From: Opitutus sp. GAS368
GTDB lineage: Bacteria > Verrucomicrobiota > Verrucomicrobiae > Opitutales > UBA953
NCBI GenBank assembly: GCA_943332745.1
Contig: CALQQQ010000066.1
Coordinates: 1 to 6,582, forward strand
Length of the DNA: 6,582 nucleotides
Reading direction: 5' to 3'
The translations under genes were made by a program, and so were the position numbers. Shown here piece by piece: positions 1 through 6,144 of this stretch. The notes under the pieces were generated by a model. That model was not told where the DNA came from and did no database searches. It was given only the letters and a program-made list of their open reading frames with translations. Position 1 is the stretch's first letter. The number at the start of each line of letters is the position of its first letter.

Positions 1-413
1 CGCGCGGCGAGCTGGAGCGTGGGACGCAGCTGGTTCCAGAGGCGACCGTAGTCGGTGCGCCCGTCGCTCCCGCGTCGGAGCGAGGCGATCTCTTCGGGCG
101 TGAGCAGTTTGCGCGCGCCGAGGTCCGCAAGGTCGAGGAGGTAGGGATTACCGGCGAAGACGGAGAGCGCTTGGTAGGGCGAGTCGCCGTAGCCAGTCGG
201 ACCGAGCGGGCAGACCTGCCACCAAGAGAAGCCGGCGGAGGCGATGATGTCGACGAAGCGGCGGGCCTCGGTACCGAGCGAGCCCACGGGACCATCGCCG
301 GGCAAGGCCGTCGGATGGAGTAGGACGCCGGCGCTACGACGCGGAAACGCTCGACAGGCGAAGGGGTGCGCGATGGCTGCTTCGCTCTCTCGGGCGCCTC
401 CGGAGGCGCTCAT
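1..413 (-). CDS. malQ: 4-alpha-glucanotransferase (amylomaltase, GH77), N-terminal part
   Basis: The first 137 residues are present; the gene leaves the window on the left. The family transfers alpha-1,4-glucan segments between maltodextrins or glycogen in the cytoplasm. I see the GH77 N-terminal signature: AGVLLHPTALPG (28-39), then SLGTEARRFVD (45-55), then WWQVCPLGPTGYGDSPYQ (64-81) and FAGNPYLLDL (86-95), closely matching known amylomaltases. The catalytic acids lie in the missing part. The ATG at 413 is the only possible start, since codons 2-26 contain no ATG, GTG or TTG. This leaves about 20 more residues before the AGVLLHP strand than compact homologues such as the Thermus enzyme. The start lies 1 nt after the stop of the SurA-like gene and has no Shine-Dalgarno sequence, so re-initiation by the upstream ribosome is likely. 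A palindrome covers codons 2-7. The frame is open throughout. The family assignment is secure. Confidence 0.93.
   Translation of the reverse strand, partial: MSASGGARESEAAIAHPFACRAFPRRSAGVLLHPTALPGDGPVGSLGTEARRFVDIIASAGFSWWQVCPLGPTGYGDSPYQALSVFAGNPYLLDLADLGARKLLTPEEIASLRRGSDGRTDYGRLWNQLRPTLQLAA
394..409. repeat. 16-bp perfect palindrome inside malQ codons 2-7
   Basis: The palindrome reads gcgcctccggaggcgc and equals its own reverse complement. In the malQ message it can fold into a 6-bp GC-rich stem with a CCGG loop, beginning 2 nt after the start codon. It contains GGAGG, a Shine-Dalgarno core, but on the wrong side of the start and without a start codon at a useful distance. It could slow initiation at malQ. 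By rough calculation a GC-rich window of this size yields such a palindrome by chance about 0.2 times, so function is unproven; the structure itself is certain. Confidence 0.5.
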
Positions 414-414
414 C

Positions 415-1494
415 TCAGCGAGCTTTGACGAAGTGTTTCTCGCGCAGGCCATCGAGCCAGGTCTTGACGGCAATTTTCATGCCAATCTGGCGGACCTTGA
501 CCTCGATCTCGGCCATTACTTCCGGGTCGTTGACGGAAGCGTAGCCCTTGGGGCGGTTGGCCTCCGGGCTGACGATCACGTAGATGGGCCCGGTGCCGAC
601 GTCGAATTTCAAGGGTTCGGAGACCTCGCCTGCCTTGAGCGTCTTGAGCTTGGCATTGACGGTCTCGTTAAGGTTTTCGAGGTTCTGCCAACCAGCGTCG
701 CCACCTTTGGGCGCAAGATCGTCGGTGCTGATGCGCATGGCGACGTCGGCGAAGGTCGGGGTGCCGGTGATGGGTTTGCCGGACACTTTGAAGCGCTGGA
801 GCGTGGCGGCGATCTTCTCCGGGTGCCGGAGCGCATCGGACCAGGCGGCGGCGCGGGCGGCGGTCTCCTCAGGTTTCTCTGCGGCGCCCTGGGTGATTGT
901 GATCTGGCGGAGCTTGACCTGTTCCTTGCGGACGAAGTCGGCCTTGTTCTTCTCGTAGTACTCGAGGATTTTTCCAGGGTTCACGTCCCAGGCGGCGCGC
1001 CGAACTTGGCTGACCATGTAATCGAAGATGATGCGGTCCTCGATATACTTGCGATAGGCTAGGGGCGTGGTACCAGCGGCCCGCAGTGAGGCAACGAAAC
1101 GGTTTCGGTCGCCGCCATAGTCGCGCCGAATGGTCTCTTCGATGTCGGCTTCGATATAGGAGGTAGGCAGCCGCGCGGTGCTGGCACGAAACTCGGCGAT
1201 GACGAGCTGGCGCTCAGCAATGGAATTGAGCGTCTCTTCAGCGACGTTTTTCATGGCCTTATCGAACTCGGCGTCAGTCTTGGCGGCGGTGCGGAGCTGG
1301 CCGGCGATCGGCTCGATTTGGCGCCGGATGTCTGAGAGGGTGATACCGGTTCCGTCGGCATCCGCTTCAATGCGGTCGGCGTGCATCTCGGACCAACGCT
1401 TGGCGGCGGTTTCCTGTAATGTTGGTTTCTTAACCTGGGCGGGCACAGCGGCAACGCTCAGGATGAGGAGGCTGGAGAGTAGGAAGGATTTCAT
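415..1494 (-). CDS. SurA/parvulin-like periplasmic chaperone, probably without PPIase activity
   Basis: The protein has 359 residues. Residues 1-19 are a Sec signal peptide (MKSFLLSSLLILSVAAVPA), probably cut after VPA, so it should act in the periplasm. The segment from ADGTGITLSDIRRQI (46-60) through about 170 resembles the SurA N-terminal chaperone domain, including NSIAERQLVIAEF (90-102) and a helical stretch with DYGGDRNRFVASL (125-137). A parvulin domain follows (about 178-310): YYEKNKADF, then STDDLAPKGGDAGW (256-269) and LKAGEVSEPL (286-295). The usual histidine of the first parvulin strand (as in RHILV) is replaced in LRQITI (196-201), and the closing strand reads GPIYVIV rather than ending with the second histidine. 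This favours a chaperone role without catalysis. A helical tail (325-359) matches SurA-type C-termini. I chose the ATG at 1494 because the signal peptide begins there; the frame is open up to 1692 but encodes arginine-rich non-protein sequence. The start overlaps the mfd stop by ATGA. SurA proteins deliver outer-membrane proteins in diderms. Confidence 0.85.
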   Translation of the reverse strand: MKSFLLSSLLILSVAAVPAQVKKPTLQETAAKRWSEMHADRIEADADGTGITLSDIRRQIEPIAGQLRTAAKTDAEFDKAMKNVAEETLNSIAERQLVIAEFRASTARLPTSYIEADIEETIRRDYGGDRNRFVASLRAAGTTPLAYRKYIEDRIIFDYMVSQVRRAAWDVNPGKILEYYEKNKADFVRKEQVKLRQITITQGAAEKPEETAARAAAWSDALRHPEKIAATLQRFKVSGKPITGTPTFADVAMRISTDDLAPKGGDAGWQNLENLNETVNAKLKTLKAGEVSEPLKFDVGTGPIYVIVSPEANRPKGYASVNDPEVMAEIEVKVRQIGMKIAVKTWLDGLREKHFVKAR

Positions 1495-4400
1495 CGGTCG
1501 GAGGGAGCGGGCAGTCTTGAGAGGAAGCCGCGGATTTCCTTCAGTTTCCGCAGGGGGTCTCGCACGGTCAAGCGGGGAAACCGATTGCCGATGAGAATAG
1601 GCTCGGGCGCACGGCCGATGGCGGCAAACAAGCAGCGGATGACGGCCCCGTCGGTCGTCACCGAAACGACACTTTTCTCTTCCGCCAGGCAACGGATCTC
1701 CGCGAGGCTGAGCAGGGCCTCCGCTTCGGGCGGGAGTTTGCCGTAGCGGTCCTTAAGCGAGGCCCTGAGCTCAGTGATTTCGGCTGCATCCAGCGCGAGG
1801 GCGATGCGCCGAAAGGCCTCGATGCGCAGGCGGGTCTCGGGAATCCAGTCGGAAGGCAGCGTGGCGGTCAGCAACGGGACTTCGCCGTCGCTACTGTTCG
1901 TCTGTTCGGTGCCGAGGGCGGCCTGGGTATGGTCGATGAAGTCCAGCTGCACTTCGCACCGGTCAATGACGGCGCCTTTGTCGCCGCGCAGCTTGGCTAC
2001 GCTGCGGCGGAGGAGCTGGCAGTAGAGGTCGAAGCCGACGGTCGCGACGTGCCCGCTCTGCGCCGCGCCGAGGATGTTGCCGGCGCCGCGGAGTTCGAGG
2101 TCGCGCATGGCGATCCGGAAACCGGCGCCGAGCTGGTTGTGCTGCCTGATGGCGGACAGGCGGCGATGCGCCGTGCCGACCAGCGCGGCGTGACGATGCA
2201 GGAAGAGGTAGGCGTACGCCTGGCGGTTGAAGCGGCCCACGCGTCCGCGCAGCTGATAGAGTTGCGCGAGGCCGAACCGGTCCGCGCCCTCGATGATCAG
2301 GGTGTTACAGTTCGGGATGTCGAGGCCGGTCTCGATGATGGTCGTGCATACAAGCATGTCGTATTCGCCGGCGACAAACGCCGACATGACTTCCTCTAGC
2401 TGTCCAGCGGGCATCTGACCATGGCCGACGATGATGCGTGCCTTGGGGAGTAACGCGGCGAGGCGTTCGGCGACGGCCTGAATGGTCTCGACGCGGTTGT
2501 GAAGGTAGAAGACTTGGCCGCCCCGGGCGAGCTCGGCCTTCACGGCGTCGCGCACAAGCTTCTCGTCATAGCTGCGCACGATGGTGCGGATGGGGAGGCG
2601 CTCGCGGGGCGGAGTCTCGATGACGCTGAGATCGCGCGCGCCGACGAGTGCGAGGTAGAGCGTACGCGGGATGGGCGTGGCGCTCATGGCGAGGACGTCG
2701 ACCTCGGTGCGCAGCTGTTTGAGCCGCTCCTTGTGACGCACGCCGAAGCGGTGTTCTTCGTCGATGATCACGAGCCCGAGTTTGCCGAAGCTCGTGCCAT
2801 CGGAGAGCAGGGCGTGCGTGCCAACCACGATGTCGACCGTCCCGGCCGCGGCGCGCGCCCGGACGTCGGCCTTCTGCTTAGCGGTACGATAACCACTGAG
2901 GAGCTCGACGGAGACTGGCCAGCGCGAGAGGCGATCCTTGAAGCTTTCGAAGTGCTGCTGGGCGAGAACGGTGGTCGGTGCGAGGATTGCGACCTGGCGT
3001 CCACCGAGGACGCACTTGAAGGCGGCGCGCAAAGCGACCTCGGTCTTGCCGAAGCCGACATCGCCGCTGATGAGTCGGTCCATCGGCGCTGGGCGTTCCA
3101 TGTCGGCCTTCACGTCGATGATTGCGCGCGTCTGGTCCGGGGTCTCGCGGTGCGGGAACGAGCGCTCGAATTCGCCCATCCACGTGTTGTCCGCGTCCTT
3201 GGGGTGCGTGATACCAGGCTTGGTCGACCGGGCGGCCTGCATGGCCAGTAGTTGGGCGGCGAGGTCGGCAGTCGCCTTCTCGGCGGCCTTGCGTGATTTC
3301 TCCCAGCTCCCTCCGCCGAGCTTGGAGAGTTTTGGGTGGGCGCGGCCAATGCCGATGTAGCGCGTGAGGAGATGCGACTCCCGCACGGGGAGGTGCAGCA
3401 TCGATTTCTCCGCAAATTCGAGTCCGACGAAATCTTCGGTGCGTCCGTTATGCTCGTGGGCCTTGATACCGCGAAAGAGACAGACGCCTTGCGTCACGTG
3501 TACGAGGGCGTCTCCGTCGGCGAGTTCACCGAAGTCGAGCGCGCGGCCGACGGCGGCACGGATGGCGGTGCGGCGACGGGGCAGGACGGCGAGCGGACGC
3601 TTACGTCGGCCGAAGAGCTCGCGTTCGGTGAGTAGGAGTAGTCCGTCTTTGAGGAGTCCGGGAAGCTTGCCTGGCGCGATGATTACGCCGCCGCCGAAAC
3701 GGCCGTGGAGCACGCGCGGTGCGAAGCCACGGATCTTGGTGCCAGCGACGTCGGCGTTAAGGCGATCGACGGAGCCGTCGGTGTCACCCGTGAGCAGGCA
3801 AGGGCGCCCGTCCTTTGCCAGCGAGGCAGCGGCGCGGAGCAGGGCGGGTCGCGTGTCGACGCTGTCGGTGGCGGAGCCGATGAGTAGGGATTCGGCGGGC
3901 GTGGATTCGAGGGCGAGGGCGGCGTATCCGACCGGAGCGTCATCGGTCTCTTCGAGAACGAGTTCATCAACCTTAGCGGAGTGAAGCTCGGCGCAAAGGA
4001 CGTCTTCACGGCAGCGGCCGACCGAGACGATGAGCGCGTCGGGTGGCAGGTGGCGGAAGAATGGCGCTTCGGGGGCTGACCCGGAATCATCGCGCGGGGC
4101 GCAGATAACGAGGCCGTCGACTTCGCCTTCGCTGCGTTGGGTCGCCGGATCGAAAGGGCGGAGCGACTCGACCGTATCGCCGAAGAGGTCGATGCGCACG
4201 GGCATCTGCGCGTTCAGCGGATAGACGTCGAGGATGCCGCCACGGAGGGCATATTCTCCGGGCTGTTCGCAGAGCGCCTCATGGGCGTAGCCGAAGTCTT
4301 CGGCGAGACGCTTGGCGAAATCTTGTAAGGCGAGCTTCTCGCCCTTGCGGATGATGATCTCGGCCTTGGCCGTGGCCTCGGGGGCCGGCGATCGGCGGGC

Positions 4401-4724
4401 GATCGAGCCGGGCGTGCAGGCGATAAGGAGCGGACGCTTCGCGTCGTGGCCGCCATGGCGTAGCAGTGAGAGCACGCCGAGGAGGTCGCAGTCGGCCTCG
4501 AAGGCCGGCACGGCGGCATCGGCTTCGGTCAGCGTCCGGGCGACTGGCTCAGCGGCGTTAAGCAACGTCAGGAGCTGCGCGGTCTCTTCCGCGAAGGTCT
4601 CGGCTGCGCCGAGGTTCGAGGCGAGGAAGACGATCACGCGGCGCTCGGCGCCTTCCGAGCAGGCGCAGGCCGCCCAAGCGTGCGCGGGCACGCCGGTCAG
4701 GGCACGGCGTGGCTGGGCGGACAT
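1491..4724 (-). CDS. mfd: Transcription-repair coupling factor Mfd
   Basis: This 1077-residue cytoplasmic ATPase pushes stalled RNA polymerase off DNA and recruits UvrA for nucleotide excision repair. The UvrB-like N-terminal part holds GEYALRGGILDVYP (156-169) and VRIDLFGD (176-183). R161, R177 and F181 align with E. coli R165, R181 and F185, the UvrA-contact residues. The RNA-polymerase interaction (CarD-like) domain starts at LVHVTQGV (407-414) and ends near 460. The RecG-like motor follows: Walker A GDVGFGKTE (554-562), APTTVLAQQH (582-591), DEEHRFG (655-661), SATPIPRTL (681-689), VCTTIIETGLDIP (792-804), QLYQLRGRVGR (821-831) and the TRG motif with RDLELRGAGN and Q889. A C-terminal regulatory domain spans about 945-1050. 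From the RNA-polymerase domain to the end the length equals E. coli Mfd, so the roughly 70-residue shortening lies before it. The ATG at 4724 is the only start, because the in-frame codons back to the TGA at 4758-4756 contain none. A hairpin abuts it, and no Shine-Dalgarno sequence is seen. The stop overlaps the next gene. Confidence 0.97.
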   Translation of the reverse strand: MSAQPRRALTGVPAHAWAACACSEGAERRVIVFLASNLGAAETFAEETAQLLTLLNAAEPVARTLTEADAAVPAFEADCDLLGVLSLLRHGGHDAKRPLLIACTPGSIARRSPAPEATAKAEIIIRKGEKLALQDFAKRLAEDFGYAHEALCEQPGEYALRGGILDVYPLNAQMPVRIDLFGDTVESLRPFDPATQRSEGEVDGLVICAPRDDSGSAPEAPFFRHLPPDALIVSVGRCREDVLCAELHSAKVDELVLEETDDAPVGYAALALESTPAESLLIGSATDSVDTRPALLRAAASLAKDGRPCLLTGDTDGSVDRLNADVAGTKIRGFAPRVLHGRFGGGVIIAPGKLPGLLKDGLLLLTERELFGRRKRPLAVLPRRRTAIRAAVGRALDFGELADGDALVHVTQGVCLFRGIKAHEHNGRTEDFVGLEFAEKSMLHLPVRESHLLTRYIGIGRAHPKLSKLGGGSWEKSRKAAEKATADLAAQLLAMQAARSTKPGITHPKDADNTWMGEFERSFPHRETPDQTRAIIDVKADMERPAPMDRLISGDVGFGKTEVALRAAFKCVLGGRQVAILAPTTVLAQQHFESFKDRLSRWPVSVELLSGYRTAKQKADVRARAAAGTVDIVVGTHALLSDGTSFGKLGLVIIDEEHRFGVRHKERLKQLRTEVDVLAMSATPIPRTLYLALVGARDLSVIETPPRERLPIRTIVRSYDEKLVRDAVKAELARGGQVFYLHNRVETIQAVAERLAALLPKARIIVGHGQMPAGQLEEVMSAFVAGEYDMLVCTTIIETGLDIPNCNTLIIEGADRFGLAQLYQLRGRVGRFNRQAYAYLFLHRHAALVGTAHRRLSAIRQHNQLGAGFRIAMRDLELRGAGNILGAAQSGHVATVGFDLYCQLLRRSVAKLRGDKGAVIDRCEVQLDFIDHTQAALGTEQTNSSDGEVPLLTATLPSDWIPETRLRIEAFRRIALALDAAEITELRASLKDRYGKLPPEAEALLSLAEIRCLAEEKSVVSVTTDGAVIRCLFAAIGRAPEPILIGNRFPRLTVRDPLRKLKEIRGFLSRLPAPSDR

Positions 4725-4757
4725 GACGCTATCGAGGGGGTAAGCCTCGATGCGTCA
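4724..4757 (-). repeat. 13-bp inverted repeat (bulged hairpin) abutting the mfd start codon
   Basis: Arms 4724-4737 and 4745-4757 pair over 13 positions, with one bulged base (4730) and a 7-nt loop (4738-4744). In the mfd message the stem ends on the A of the AUG, so folding would cover the whole ribosome landing site; no Shine-Dalgarno sequence is present. There is no T-run after it, so it does not look like an intrinsic terminator for the upstream gene. Other readings are a DNA operator or part of a promoter: a TTGACG hexamer on the minus strand (4758-4753) lies in one arm, but the hexamer 17 bp downstream (TCGATA, 4735-4730) matches the -10 consensus poorly. The pairing is seen directly; a role in mfd expression is inferred. 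Confidence 0.6.
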
Positions 4758-4768
4758 AACCCAACCCC

Positions 4769-5062
4769 TCAGTTCAGGACCTCTTCGGCGATTTCGTCCC
4801 AGAGCTCGTCGATCTGGGTGGGCTTCTTTACGGGACGGCCGGCTTCGACGAACCAATAGCGGGCGTTGCCGAGATCGCCTTCGATCAGGTGGAGCAGGGC
4901 GTGCAGCCACGATCCAATCGGCGTCTCAATATCCTGGGCGATGTGGTGCGCCGCCTCCCAGTCGCCCTTCTTGGTGAACCAGAGGGACTTCGCCTCCAGT
5001 GAAAGTCCATCTGGCGGCTTCGCGTCGGTGGCGGCGGAGTCTCTGAGTTGGGCCGGAGTCAT
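4769..5062 (-). CDS. Small conserved-looking helical protein of unknown function
   Basis: This 97-residue protein has no signal peptide or membrane segment, so it is probably cytoplasmic. I do not know a function. The core SLWFTKKGDWEAAHHIAQ (26-43), then GSWLHALLHLIEGDLGNARY (50-69) and WFVEAGRP (70-77), resembles a widespread family of small hypothetical proteins that share a GDW..AH start and an EGD..NA.YW centre; this is recalled, not searched. The pattern is two or three amphipathic helices of tetratricopeptide type, rich in Trp and His, with an acidic tail (IDELWDEIAEEVLN). The ATG at 5062 lies 2 nt after the stop of the Sel1-repeat gene (TGA-AC-ATG) without a Shine-Dalgarno sequence, which argues for coupled translation and perhaps a shared role. 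It is followed by 44 nt carrying the hairpin before mfd. The family-like conservation and tight packing make it a real gene; any function is open. Confidence 0.8.
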   Translation of the reverse strand: MTPAQLRDSAATDAKPPDGLSLEAKSLWFTKKGDWEAAHHIAQDIETPIGSWLHALLHLIEGDLGNARYWFVEAGRPVKKPTQIDELWDEIAEEVLN

Positions 5063-5064
5063 GT

Positions 5065-6015
5065 TCAGCGCGCAGGGTTCAGTCGTGCCAACGCGTCCGA
5101 AGCATCCGAAGGCATATCCTTGATCAGCTTGATCGCGAGCTCCTGTCCGGCCTGGACTTCGGCGAGGTTCATATGGCCTTCGATGCTCCGGAGGCTCTCG
5201 CGATCTGCTTCTTTTTCTTCAAGCTCGATGAGCACGAGGCGCCAAGCATACGCCTGCTGCAGGTCCCTGGGGGTCCGGTCGCCTGCTTCGTAGCGGTCGG
5301 CGAGGATGCGGATTGCCTTAGGGTCGCGGCGCATGGCGGCGCGGGTGTAGTAGTCGACGGTTAGGCGATAGTTCTGCGGCATGCCCGGCTGGCCGACTTC
5401 ATAGGCCTTGGCCAGCTCGCGTAGCGAGTGGCGGTCGCCGGCGTTGGCGCCACGCAGGAACTGCTTGTAGGCTTCGCCGATCAGCAGATCGCGGTCGGCT
5501 AGTTGCTTTGCGTAATCGGACGAGCCTTTGGTCGGCTGGATCGCGTCCGCTTTCGCCTTGGCCAGGTCCCCGAGTACGCGGTAGCCCATCGGCTGTCCTT
5601 TGTCGGCGGCTTTGGTCGCCCATTCGGCCGCCTTGGCCTCGTCTTTCTCGACGCCCAGTCCACGAGCATAATAGAGCGCCACCACGCCCATGGCTCGGGC
5701 GTGCCGGTTTTGGGCCGCCTTGCTCATCCAGGTGAAGGCGACCTTCTGGTCGTCCGTGATTTGGAGGTCGGGCGGTGCGTACTTGGTGTGCCGCAAGGCG
5801 TAGATGTATTGCGCCTGGGAGTTGCCCGCTTCGGCCAGGGCGAGAAGTGTCGTGTCCTTGGCGTCGGCCTGTAGTTCGCTAATGTAACGGTCGTGTAGTT
5901 CTCCTGGAATCTGCGCGATCGGGACTTCCCACTGGTTGGAGAGGTCGACGATGAGGATCGTGCCAACGAAGGCGGCGATGGCGTAAGGGCGCAGCAGGGC
6001 TATTTTATGGCGCAT
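5065..6015 (-). CDS. Membrane-anchored Sel1-repeat protein
   Basis: The protein has 316 residues. A single hydrophobic segment (about 11-25, YAIAAFVGTILIVDL) follows a basic N-terminus (MRHKIALLRP), which suggests a signal anchor or uncleaved signal with the rest outside the inner membrane. The body consists of degenerate Sel1-like alpha-helical repeats: about 64-101, 102-139 (ARAMGVVALYYARGLGVEKD then EAKAAEWATKAADKG, the best copy), a poor one from 140, 192-229 (LAKAYEVGQPGMPQNYRLTV then DYYTRAA) and 230-262 (AIRILADRYEAGDRTPRDLQ then QAYAW). Sel1 repeats serve protein-protein binding; the partner is unknown. An acidic helix (about 263-300) ends the protein. The ATG at 6015 is supported by an in-frame TGA four codons upstream; only a weak AAGAG precedes it. 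It is the first gene of the leftward group, so its promoter should lie in 6016-6144. The repeat family is likely; the cellular role is not known. Confidence 0.82.
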   Translation of the reverse strand: MRHKIALLRPYAIAAFVGTILIVDLSNQWEVPIAQIPGELHDRYISELQADAKDTTLLALAEAGNSQAQYIYALRHTKYAPPDLQITDDQKVAFTWMSKAAQNRHARAMGVVALYYARGLGVEKDEAKAAEWATKAADKGQPMGYRVLGDLAKAKADAIQPTKGSSDYAKQLADRDLLIGEAYKQFLRGANAGDRHSLRELAKAYEVGQPGMPQNYRLTVDYYTRAAMRRDPKAIRILADRYEAGDRTPRDLQQAYAWRLVLIELEEKEADRESLRSIEGHMNLAEVQAGQELAIKLIKDMPSDASDALARLNPAR

Positions 6016-6144
6016 GGGGTCTCTTCATCCAAGTCGGCGGACGGGTGAAGGCAAGGGGAGTTCGAGCGCTGGCATAGAAGAAGCTTTGGGCAGGCCTTGA
6101 TTGCCTCCGGCGTTTGGCCATCGTCCCGCCATCACCCCTTCGTC
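6016..6144. promoter_or_regulatory. Divergent intergenic region, presumed two promoters
   Basis: This 129-bp gap separates the leftward gene group from the rightward propeller gene, so both should be transcribed from here; that follows from the layout. I looked on both strands for sigma70-type pairs. The best rightward -35-like hexamer is ttgatt (6097-6102), but the position 17 bp further (atcgtc) is no -10. On the minus strand TTCTAT is -10-like but lacks a proper -35. No operator dyad or riboswitch-like structure stands out. Neither flanking gene has a strong ribosome binding site in this region. Confidence 0.4.

Noticed and set aside
244..1062. Long plus-strand open frame of 272 codons
   Set aside because: It lies antisense to the SurA-like gene and malQ, whose protein signatures are clear. 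The translation has no family features and is what GC-rich antisense frames produce.
1495..1692. Upstream extension of the SurA-like frame to an ATG at 1692
   Set aside because: It would overlap the conserved end of mfd by about 200 bp, encodes Arg/Pro-rich sequence and would bury the signal peptide. The ATG at 1494 explains everything better.
2499..3251. Plus-strand open frame of 250 codons, and similar ones at 1929-2399 and 3364-3984
   Set aside because: All are antisense to the mfd helicase and central regions, with no recognisable domain and no start signal. They mirror the codon bias of mfd.
4730..4758. Possible sigma70 promoter for mfd (TTGACG, 17-bp spacer, TCGATA on the minus strand)
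   Set aside because: The -35 matches 5 of 6 positions, but the -10 matches only 2 of 6 and both fall inside the inverted repeat, so I do not list it as a promoter.
4724..4768. Intrinsic terminator between the 97-residue gene and mfd
   Set aside because: A stem is present, but no T-run follows it on the minus strand and the stem runs straight into the mfd start codon.
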